Assembly: GCA_022414725.1 (NCBI GenBank)
Contig: CM039465.1
Coordinates: 39,520,435 to 39,584,434 of the forward strand
Length of the DNA: 64,000 nt
Direction: 5' to 3'
From: Microglena sp. YARC
Lineage: Eukaryota; Chlorophyta; Chlorophyceae; Chlamydomonadales; Chlamydomonadaceae
Shown one piece after another: positions 24,330-35,300 of this stretch; the stretch's first letter is position 1, and the number at the start of each line of letters is the position of its first letter. Under the pieces are notes generated by a model, which saw only the letters and a list, made by a program, of their open reading frames with translations, was not told where the DNA came from and searched no databases. The position numbers and the translations under genes are program-made.

Positions 24330-25770
24330 CGTTCACTGGTAGGCAGGGTGCGTGCGGTTACCTTATGAACTATCCCAGGCGTCACTTATATAAAGGGAAC
24401 GGCAATATGATATCATAAGATGCCGGCAGACTGAGTAGGCTAGAGTTACCATTTGTATGCAATATCTAGGCAATATCATATGAATATATGATGCAATTTG
24501 TATGATATCATATAATATCATACTCGCCTTTGGTCAACATCATATGATATGCCAGTTCCTACTTGTACACGTTTATGATTGTAGGCCAACGAATTGTTTG
24601 ATACTCGAGAGGCTGTTTGCTGGGCTGTTCGGAGCTTGATCAATAAAGGCCAACAAGGTCCGCTTCGTGACAGCTGGACACCTGCAAGCAACTGGGAAGC
24701 ACCACAAACTGCCATCACGTTGAAGTGGACACCCTGACCAGGTGGGCGCGGGGTTTATCACACCCAGGCCCAGAGGGGGTGGGGGGTCGGGGGCCCGGGT
24801 CGGGGGGGGGGGGGGGGGGGGGCAAATCCAAAGGTGGTCCCGGGCGTTCTGGACTTTCTTCAGGCCTCCCACGTGATCCCCCACCAACAGCCGAGTCCTA
24901 ACATAACAGAATAGCCACGAAAAGTCTGAAACCAGGGCTTCGCGATTTCCGGAATCATCCGCATCAGCTTATCCGATCGCTGGAAAAGTCGTCCATGAGT
25001 AATCTGAAGTTTCTGACCCAACCTGGTCCATCTCAAGAGGTCCTCCTTATCTTTCTCGCAACAATCTCCCAGCAAGGGCCTTCTAATCCCGCCACGGCTT
25101 ATCCTCCCCTCGCTCCACGGCTTCTGAAAGAAACTGTGTGCCGAATTTAAGCAGCTATCGCGATGAAGTCCTGCTCTGTGGGGATGCAAGCGAAGGGAGG
25201 GGGTCAGTGCATAGGAGGGACAATCGCCGGAAGGGCGCGCTCCCGCCCTCGAGTTGGTTGCAGGTAAATATTTCCACGTGGCAACTGACTCGGGCCCCCC
25301 GAGATAAGATAGGGTGCTCGGATCAGCAAGATGACGCAACATGTGCATGGCATGTGAAAACATTGCCCCCTAGAGGGTGCTAGGCTCCAATCAAGAGGTT
25401 CAGATTAGTACACCACATGCCACTCTGTGCAAGGGGCAACAGGTATCTTAAACTAGTAAATATCTGGGTGCCTGGGGCCCCCTCATAGTCGGCTCTGGTG
25501 TGTGTATGGGGAGATTTCAGGGGTGCTGGCAGGTGATTTGCAAGACCAAGACTGATATCAGGTGAATGTTGCATATGCGGCCAATATCAGGTGACAACTG
25601 CACTTGCGGCCGAAATGGCAGCTGCGACAGGTCCCATGAAAACAACCCTAACAACCCTAACAACCTCAAAACCACCCAAGGAACTAGGGTTGTTGGTAAC
25701 GATGCATTACTTGGCAAAGGCAGACCAACTACAGATCTCTAACAAAACCGTAAGTCTCCTTGTTACACAG
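24330..25770. other. Region before SS3 exons; no gene assigned
   Basis: The 5' exons of SS3, including any transit peptide, should lie here or in 25.8-26.3 kb, but I could not identify them with compatible phase. A 167-codon minus-strand open frame at 24860-25363 has protein-like composition in its second half, but no recognised motif. A second copy of the dispersed 50-bp repeat is at 24513-24562, and a run of 22 G lies near 24801-24822. Confidence 0.4.
24513..24562 (+). repeat. Dispersed 50-bp repeat, copy 2
   Basis: Matches 12985-13035 in the same orientation with a handful of substitutions; flanks are unrelated. Confidence 0.7.
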
Positions 25771-25773
25771 TTC

Positions 25774-25774
<1 letters not shown>

Positions 25775-25843
<69 letters not shown>

Positions 25844-25848
25844 ACAGG
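25775..25848. repeat. 55-base poly-C run followed by (CA)n
   Basis: C occupies 25775-25829 without interruption, followed by about nine CA units that lead into the first partial copy of SS3 exon 1. Confidence 0.97.
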
Positions 25849-25951
25849 GTAAGAGAGGATGACAGAAGCACGGCCACCATTAATGCCTAAGGCCCCAGCT
25901 CCCCAATCCACAGCGCATCCTTGTCACTTTGCTATTGCTGCTAAGGCGAAT

Positions 25952-26000
<49 letters not shown>

Positions 26001-26102
26001 GCAAGAGAGGACGACAGAAGCACGGCCACCATCAATGCCCAAGGCCCCGGCTCCCCTATCGACAGCGCATCCTTGTCACTTGCTATTGCTGCTACTTCGA
26101 AT

Positions 26103-26153
<51 letters not shown>

Positions 26154-26255
26154 GCAAGAGAGGACGACAGAAGCACAGCCACCATCAATGCCCAAGGCCC
26201 CGGCTCCCCTATCGACAGCGCATCCTTGTCACTTGCTATTGCTGCTACTTCGAAT

Positions 26256-26295
<40 letters not shown>
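25847..26295 (+). repeat. Three echoes of SS3 exon 1 separated by (CA)n
   Basis: Partial copies of exon 1 start at 25847, 25999 and 26154, each preceded by a CACACAG acceptor-like junction and ending at the GCGAATGC or TCGAATGC position, where the next CA repeat begins. The first copy carries an in-frame stop; the second and third are open and nearly identical. Confidence 0.85.
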
Positions 26296-26296
<1 letters not shown>

Positions 26297-26443
26297 GCAA
26301 GAGAGGAAAACAGAAGCACAGCCACCATCAATGCCCAAGGCCCTAGCTCCCCTATCGACAGCGCATCCTTGTCACTTGCCATTGCTGCTAAGGCGAATGC
26401 AGCCAGGGAGTTGGCAAGGCGATTGGAGCTGGAGAAACAGGCG
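26296..26443 (+). CDS. SS3: SS3 exon 1 recognised (N-terminal region)
   Basis: After acceptor CACACAG, one base completes a codon and 49 codons follow ([15 protein letters not shown] to [10 protein letters not shown]), ending before donor GTATGT in phase 0. The C-terminal half is helical and begins the coiled-coil region. It joins exon 2 in phase. The preceding exon is not identified, so membership rests on phase and composition. Confidence 0.6.
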
Positions 26444-26934
26444 GTATGTGTGGGTTTGGGTGTGTGTGTGCGTATGTCTGTGCGGGTTTGTGTTTGCGTG
26501 TGTGTGTGTGGGTTTGCATGTGGGTATGTGTGTGTGGGTTTGTGTTTGTGGATTTGTGTGTGGGGGGGTATGTGTGTGGCTTTGTTTGTGTGAGTTTATG
26601 AAAAAAGCGAAACATGGCTCATTAAATCAGAAACATTTGTCTTCTATACTAGTACCCATAGCTAAAACCTCAACAAGTTTGTTGCAAAAATGTAAAAACA
26701 AATTACGCATCACAAGCCCAGCATGGGCCTATACAGTCAAGGTGGGTGGTCTCAATAGTGTACTGAAAATCAATCAAGATCATGACGAGATAGTTCACCC
26801 AGCAAATTTCATATCTTTAGAGAAGGCAATCAAGGATTGCAATTCGGCAATCTTGCCTTCTGAGAGTCGTTGTGAACTCAAGCAGTCCCTCTTGAGCAAT
26901 ACCCCTTGTCCAGCCTCATCCCACATGGTCGCGT

Positions 26935-26976
<42 letters not shown>

Positions 26977-29900
26977 CCCCCACCCCCACCCCCACCCCAC
27001 CCCACGCACACACTGTTTAAAGTGCATGACGACCGGGACAGTGCCAATGGACTCTTCTGACCGAGACGCTTCAATTTGTTGGTGTCCGGAGTGAAAAGTG
27101 AAAGTTAGCAAAAGGTCCCAATAATATTTTTTTCAGCCCTGTGTGTGTGTGTGTTGTGTTGTGGTGGTGGTGGTGGTGGTGGTGGTGGTGGTGGGGTAAG
27201 GCTCGAGCCCGACCTTGTCAGAATTTTTCGAGGCGGGCAGGAATCGACAGGAAAACGACCCCCCTTTCACATTCGAGTATTATTACATGCACCAGGATGT
27301 TTGAAGAGGTTATTTTAATTGACCCCTCCTGGCTAACCACAGAAAATCCAGGGGGCATGCAATCATTTATTGCCTAGGCTCAGATCCCTGAACCCTGAAC
27401 CTTGAACTCTGAACCCTGAAAAACATGTCATTCCCATTGTTTGGTGGTTGGTCCCAGTGCAAGCAAACGTTTTTTCATACATGGTTTTCCATACATGGTT
27501 TTTCAGCCAACTCTGGGCTGCTCACCGACTTCCATTGCCAAGTCCCCCTGTGCGATACCCACGGAACACAGGGAGTAAACTAAGCGGATTGGACAGTTTA
27601 GAGACTTATTGGTGGTTGGCCTCAGTGCAAGCAAGCAGGCTGGCCTTCTCAATCTCACACCTCGTAACAAGGCGTATCATGAATTGATATATTCAAAAAC
27701 TTTGTGTCTTTAAAACACATTAGCTGCGAGTTATGTATTTATTTGCTATTTATTTATTCATTTATTTATTTGTACCCATTTATATATACTCATTTATGTG
27801 TACTCATTTATTTACTATTAATTTATCTCGAGGTATGTTAGTAAATCTCGAGATATTTGTTTATTTTTAATAAATAAGTACACTTAATTTCCATTTTGTG
27901 CCTCCTCGACTTGCAGGCACAGGACGGCAATGCAGATGCCATGCGCCTAGCAGAGGATGCATCCGTTCAAGACCCCTAAAATCTTACTCCTCATAACAAG
28001 GCATACTATTTATTTATTTATTTATTTATTTATTTGTTTATTTATTTATTCATTCATTTATTTATTTCCGTTGTGTGCCTCCCCGACTTGCAGGCGCAGG
28101 ACGGCAATGCAGATGCCATGCGCCTAGCAGAGGATGCATCCGTCCAAGCGGCGGCACAAGCTGCACGCGCGGATGCTCTTGCTAGAGCGCTACGCAAAGC
28201 CGAGAGCAGCCGGGAAGAGCTACTGAGGCTTAAGAACGAGAATGATGCACTCAAGGTGTGTGGTGCTAGTAAGCAACAGTGTGCTTTGGGGGAGCAGTGT
28301 GCTGGGTGAGTGGGTGGGGGGGCAGTTTGCTAGGGCGCTACGCAAAGCCGAGAGCAGCCGGGAAGAGCTGCTAAGGCTGAAGAGGGAGAATGATGCACTC
28401 AAGGTGTGTGGTGCTAAAAAGCAACGGTGTGCTGGGTGGGTGGGTGGGTGGGGGGGGGGCAGTGTGCTAGGGCTCTTCACAAAACCGAGAGCAGCCGGGA
28501 TGAGCCACTGAGGCTTAAGAACGAGAAGGATGCACTCAAGGTGTGTGGTGCTAAAGAGCAATAGTGTGCTATGGGGAGCACCCTTCGCCCCTCCACCTAT
28601 GCACACCCATGCCCAATTCACCCCTACACCCCTGCACCCTTCCACCCCTCCACCCAATTCACCCCTACACCCATGCACACTTCCACCTATGCACCTCTGC
28701 ACCCATCCACCCCTCCACCCAATTCACCCCTACACCCATGCACACTTCCATCTATGCACCCCTGCACCCTTCCACCCCTCCACCCAATTCACCCCTACAC
28801 CCATGCACACTTCCATCTATGCACCCCTGCACACTTCCACCCCTCCACTCAATTCACCCCTGCACCCTTCCACCCCTCCACCCAATTCACCCCTACACCC
28901 ATGCACACTTCCATCTATGCACACCTGCACCCTTCCATCCCTCCACCCAATTCACCCCTACACCCATGCACACTTCCATCTATGCACCTCTGCACCCTTC
29001 CACCCCTCCACCCAATTCACCCCTACACCCATGCACCCCTCCACCTAATTCAAACCTCCACCCAATGTTCAGAACCTGCTACTGGAGGTGGCACGAGACA
29101 AGGACAGCATCAAGTAGCGCATCGTATCCAACACAATTCACCCCAACCCACCCCAATTCACCCGAATTCACCTGAATACACCCCTCCACCCAATGTTCAG
29201 AACCTGCTACTGGAGGTGGCAACAGACAAGGACAGCATCAAGAGGCGCATCGTATCCAACACAATTCACCCCAATTCACCCCAATTCACCCCAACCCACC
29301 CCAATTCACCCGAATTCACCCAAATACACCTCTCCACCCAATGTTCAGAACCTGCTACTGGAGGTGGCAACAGACAAGGACAGCATCAAGGGGCGCATCG
29401 AATCTATCACAGGACCAGCAGGGGTCGGATCTATGCTCAGGCGCTTCTTCCCCTCTCTAAGTACGTGCCAAGTGCTGAACTATTTTATGATGGTGAATGG
29501 CAGGGGTGGGTGCAGGATCGGGGGCAGGGGTCGGCTCTATGCTCAGGCGCTTCTTCCCTTCTCTTAGTATGTGGGAAGCACTATGCTGAGTGGATAATGG
29601 TGGAGGGCAGGGGCAGGGGCAGGGGTCTGTGCTCAGGCGCTTCTTCCCTTCTCTTAGTACGTGGCAAGCACTATTTTGAGTGGATGATGGTGGAGGGCAG
29701 GGGCGGGGGCAGGGGTCTGTGCTCAGGCGCTTCTTCCCTTCCCTTAGTAGGTGCCAAGTGCTAAACTATGTTGATGATGGTGGAGGGCAGGGGCGGGGGC
29801 AGGGGTCGGTTCTATGCTCAGGCGCTTCTTCCCTTCTCTAAGTACGTGGCAAGCACTATTTTAAGTGGATGACGGTGAAGGGTAGGGGCAGGGGCAGGGG

Positions 29901-32321
29901 TCTGTGCTCAGGCGCTTCTTCCCTTCCCTTAGTACGTGGCAAGGACTATGCTAAGTTGATGATGGTGGAGGGCAGGGGCGGGGGCAGGGGTCGGCTCTAT
30001 GCTCAGGCGCTTCTTCCCTTCCCTTAGTACGTGGCAAGGACTATGCTGAGTTGATGATGGTGGAGGGCAGGGGCGGGGGCTGGGGTCTATGCTCAGGCAC
30101 TTCTTCCCTTCTCTTAGGACGTGGCAATCACTATGCTGAGTGGATGATGGTGGAGGGCAGGGGTGGGGGCTGGGGTCTATGCTCAGGCGCTTCTTCCCTT
30201 ATCTAAGTACGTGGCAAGGACTATGCTGAGTTGATGATGGTGGAGGGCAGGGGCGGGGGCTTGGCTGTATACTCAGGCGCTTCTTCCCTTCCCTTAGTAC
30301 ATGCCAAGCGCCAGACTCTGATGATGATGGTGAATGGCAGGGGTGGGGGCAGGAGCTGGGGCAGGGTTTGGCTCTGTGCTCAGGCGCTTCTTCTCTCCCC
30401 TTAGTACGTATGGTCAAAGCAATCAAGCAATAAGGTTGTTCATCACCATCATTACATTGTCATGGGCAGGCCAGTGTTGATCCAAGACAATCATTAAACT
30501 ACCTGCCATTGCACACCTGCCTTGTACCTGCTTTTTACGTGCTATCAATCATAGTCGTGTGTACCTGCTGTGTATTTGTTGTGTACCATCGTTGTGTCCA
30601 CCTGATGTGTGCCTATTGTGTATCTATCATCTATCATAGTTCAGCATTAAACTACCTGCTATCGTCACACCTGCGGTGTACCAATTGTGTGTTTGCTATC
30701 TGTCATCGCCGTGTGTATGTTGCTGCAGGTATAGGTAAGCCACCCAGGACGGAGGAGGCTGAGGCCAAGGCTGTTCATCACCATCATAACATTGTAATGG
30801 GCAGGCCAGTGTAGATTCAAAACAATCATTAAACTACCTGCTATAGTCACACCTGCTGTCGTCACACCTGCTATCGTCACACCTGCTATCGTCACACCTG
30901 CTATCGTCACACCTGCTGTCGTCACACCTGCTATCGTCACACCTGCTGTCGTCACACTTGCTATCGTCACACCTGCTGTCGTCACACCTGCTATCGTCAC
31001 ACCTGCTGTCGTCACACCTGCTATCGTCACACCTGCTGTCGTCACACCAGCTGTGTACCTGCTATCTATCATCATCATGTGTACCTGCTGTCTATTTGTT
31101 ATCTATCACTGTTGTGTCTGCCTGCTGTTAACCTATTGTGTGTCATCATTGTGTGTATATCATTGTGTGTGTCATCATTGTGTGTGTCATCATTGTGTGT
31201 ATATCATTGTGTGTGTCATCATTGTGTGTATATTTCTGCAGATATGGGCAAGCCACCCAGCACAGAGGAGGCTGAGGCCAAAGCCCTCTCCGCAGCCTTA
31301 GAAGCCATGAGCGCTGCATCTGGGGTAAAGGAAAAGGTGCAGCCCAAGCCACCTGCGTCTACTCCTACAGTACCTGAACCCAAGTCTGCTCCTGCTGTAC
31401 CCGCACCGAAGCCTGCTGCTGCTGTAGCGGAGCCCAAGCCTATGCCTGCAGCTGCAGCACCTGCACCTGTGGCTGCTCCTGCACCAGTGAAGGTGCCCCC
31501 CCCCGCCGTAGCTCAGCCTGTGAAGGCTGTGCAGGCTGAGGTAGAGGCTAAGGTGGCTCCTGATGCCAAGAAGGTAGTAGGCAAAGCAGTTGGGGAGACG
31601 GCAGCTGAAGTGGTTAAAGCGGTTGGGGTGGAGGAGGAGATGGAGCTACCCCCCAAAGAGTACCAACCTAAAGCAATGCAGCCCAAAGCAGTACAGCACC
31701 CCCCAGCCCTGGAGCCTGAAGTCGAGATTGTGGTTGACAAGAAGGTTTCGGTTCCGGTGATTCCCACGGCTGTGCAGCTGCGTCTTCTGGCCGAGCAGGC
31801 CGTGAACTTCAGACAACCTCTGTTCACCTTCCCCGCCTCGCCCGTCCCTGTGGGCACCACGGTTCGTTTGCTGTACAACCGTGCCAGGGGGCCTCTACCT
31901 CCAGGGGCCCAGCCCCAGCTGAAGGCCGGACTGAACAAGTGGGAGACCATTGAAACCCTTCCCATGACGAAGTCTACTGAGCTCAAGGTAAGGCGTGACT
32001 AAAGGAAACATCTTGGCAGATGTTTGTGTAGTGGTCTTCAAAGTTTATGCAACGCTTGTTAGTTTGCTTGATCACATGGTCTACGGCAACCCTTCCCATG
32101 ACCAAGTGCGCAGAGCTCAAGGTAAGGCATGGAGTAGGAAAACATCTTCCCAGAGGTTTTTGTAGAGGTCTTCAGAGTTAATGCAAAGCTTTTTAGTTTG
32201 CTTGATTACATGGTCTACCGAAACCCCTCCCATGGCGAAACCTACTCGTTTCAAGGTAAGGCATCCTATCCTATCACGGTTGGACAAGTCCCTTTAGCCT
32301 ATTTGGCCTATCCCTGGACTG

Positions 32322-32352
<31 letters not shown>

Positions 32353-35300
32353 CATACATACATACATACATACATACATACATACATACATACATACATA
32401 CATACATACAAGGCAGGTACAAGGCATGACTTAGGATAACATCTTGGCAGAGGTCTATGTTATGGTCTTCGGATTTAATGCAAAGCTTTTTAGTTTGCTT
32501 GATTTTATGGTCTACGGAAACCCTTCGCATGATTATTCAGAGCTCGAGATGAGACATGAAGTAGGAAAACATATTGGCAGAGGTTTGTGTAGAGGTCTTC
32601 AGAGTTAATGCAAAGCTTTTTTGTTGTTTGATTACATAGTGTATGGAAAAACTTCCGTGACCAAGTGTACAGAGCTCAAGGTAAGACATTGAGTAAAAAA
32701 ACGTTTTGGCAGAGTTTGTGTAGCGGTCGTCAGAATTAATGCAAAGCTTTTTAGTTTGTTTGATTACATGGTCTACAGAAAAACTTCCGTGACCAAGTAT
32801 ACAGAGCTCAAGGTAAGGCATTGAGTAAAAAAACATTTTGGCAGAGTTTTGTGTAGTGGTCTTCAGAGTTAATGCAAAGCTTGTTAGTTTGTTTGATTAC
32901 ATGGTCTACAGAAACCCTTCCCATGACCAACTCTGCAGAGCTCGAGGTAAGGCATGGAGTAGGAAAATATCTTGGCAGAGGTTTGTGTAGTGGTCTTCAG
33001 AGTGAATGCAAAACTTTTTAGTTTGCTTGATTGCATGGTCTACCAAAACCCTTTCCGTGACCTAGTCTGCAGAGCTCGAGATAAGGCATGGAGTAGGAAC
33101 TAACTGTCAGGTAAATGAGAAAGAAGTTCCAAAAGAATCGCTGACTTACTGCACTTCCCACTGTACTTCCCACTGAACTTCCCACTTCTCACTGCACCTC
33201 CCTCTGCACCTCCCAATCTTCAGGTTAATCAGGCAGAAGAGTGGTGGGAGGTAGAGCTGGCTTTACCGGAGGATCTTTTCCAGTTGGACTTTGTGGTCAT
33301 GGACTTGAGCAGCAAAGCGGTGGACAACAACAACTACAGTGATTACAAGATGGTGTTCTCCAACGCACCCACTGAAACTGAGGTAACTTCATTGTTGATG
33401 TGTTTGTTTGTATGTATGTTACAGCCATAGGCCGATGCAGATGCATAGTTGGACTTCGTGGTCATGGACCTGAGTAGCAAAGTGGTGGACAACAATGGCT
33501 ACAGTGATTACAAGATGGTGTTCTCCAACGCAACCACTGAAACTGAGGTAACTCCATTGTTGATGTGTTTGTTTGTATGTATCTTACAACCATAGGCCTA
33601 CACATGTGCATAGTTGAACTTCGTGGCCGTGGACTTGAGTTGCAAAGCGGTGGACAACAATCATTGTTAGCGGTTAGCAGTCATTGATTTTGTTCATGCT
33701 TTGCTTTAGCTCTATTATTCTATCTAGAGGAGTGGGAGAATACGGCTGGGGTATTAGTATGCCTCGTTACAAGACATACTAATATATACTAGGCATAATA
33801 CAAGCCCGCTGCCAGGCGCATGCGCCCGCCTGGCAGCATTTGAGGCATCAGAGGACGCAACCTCACGCCTTGTTATAAGGTATACCATTCATTATTTTTA
33901 TTCTCATTCTCATTATCAGGTGCTGCAAGCTCGCCTGGCAGCATAAGAGGCACCTGAGGATGCAACCGCACACCTCATTATAAGGCTTACTATTGTTTCC
34001 CTTCTCATTCTCATGTGCTGCAAGCTCGCCTGGCAGCATATGAGGCAGCGGAGAATGCAACCTCACACCTCATTTTATGGCATACTACTTATTTATTTTA
34101 TTGTTGTTCTCATTCTCAATTGCTGCTAGCTTGTCTGACAGCATATGCGGCAGTGGAGGATGCAACCTCATGCCTCGTTATAAGGCATACTAATGTATAC
34201 TAGGCATACTGCAAGCTCGCCTGGCAGCATATGACGCAGCTGAGGATGCAACCTCACGCCTTGTTATAAGGCATACCGTTTATTATCTTTCATTTTATTC
34301 TCATTCTTAGGTGCTGCAAACTCGCCTGGCAGCATACGAGGCGGTGGAGGATGCAAGGCTGCAACTCATTATAAGGCATACTATTTATTTATTTTATTTT
34401 TGTTCTTATTCGCAGGTGCTGCAAACTCGCCTGGCAGCATACGAGGCGGTGGAGGATGCAAGGCTGCAACTCATTATAAGGCATACTATTTATTTATTTT
34501 ATTTTTGTTCTTATTCGCAGATGCTGCAAGCTCGCCTGGCAGAATACGAGGCAGTGGAGGACGCAACCTCACGCCTCGTTATAAGGCATACTATTTATTT
34601 ATTTATTTATTTTATTTTTGTTCTCATTCACAGGTACTGCAAGCTCGCCTGGCAGCGTACGAGGCAGCGGAGGATGCAACCTCACACCTCCATATAAGGC
34701 ATACTATTTATTTATTTTATTTTTGTTCTTATTCACAGGTACTGCAAGCTCGCCTGGCAGCGTATGAGGCAGCGGAGGACGCAAGGCTGCAACTGCTGGC
34801 AGCTGAAAACGCTAAACTGTGGACAAACATTGACCAGCAGATTCTCAATGCATCAGCTGAGGCGCGCATTGGCTTCAGGTATGATTTTGGTGTTTATTTT
34901 TGGTGTTCCTGGAAATCTGATGGTGGTTGAAGGCACACCCGCAACCACACCCACACCCACACCCATGGCGTTTGTACTGCTATCTCAAAATTCTTCGTTG
35001 CAAACGCCTAACTGTGGTCACACATTGACCAACAGATTCTCAATGCATCTGCTGAGGCGCGCATTGGCTTCAGGTTTGATTTTGGTGTTTCTTTTGGTGT
35101 TCCTGGAAATCTGATGGTGGTTGAAGGCACACCCGCAACCACACCCACACCCACACCCATGGTGTTTGTATTCCTCTCTCGCACCACACTCACCCCCATG
35201 CCGTTTGTATTGCTCTCTCGCAATCCTTTATTGCAAACACTAAACTGTGGTCGAACATTGACAGAGGCGCGCATTGGCTTCAGGTATGACATAGGTGTTG

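Noticed and set aside
25591..25749. Candidate SS3 exon ending at a GTAAGT donor
   Set aside because: The donor is good, but the frame that is open ends in phase 0 while exon 1 needs two preceding bases; the frame with suitable phase contains a stop.
25929..27020. Frame of 363 codons with His-Thr runs
   Set aside because: It reads through CA microsatellites and exon 1 echoes, then into C homopolymers. Only the exon 1 part agrees with the SS3 frame.
28530..29764. Pro/His/Thr-rich frames of up to 397 codons
   Set aside because: They follow the 65-bp minisatellite and exon 3 echoes. The supposed protein has no non-repeat portion.
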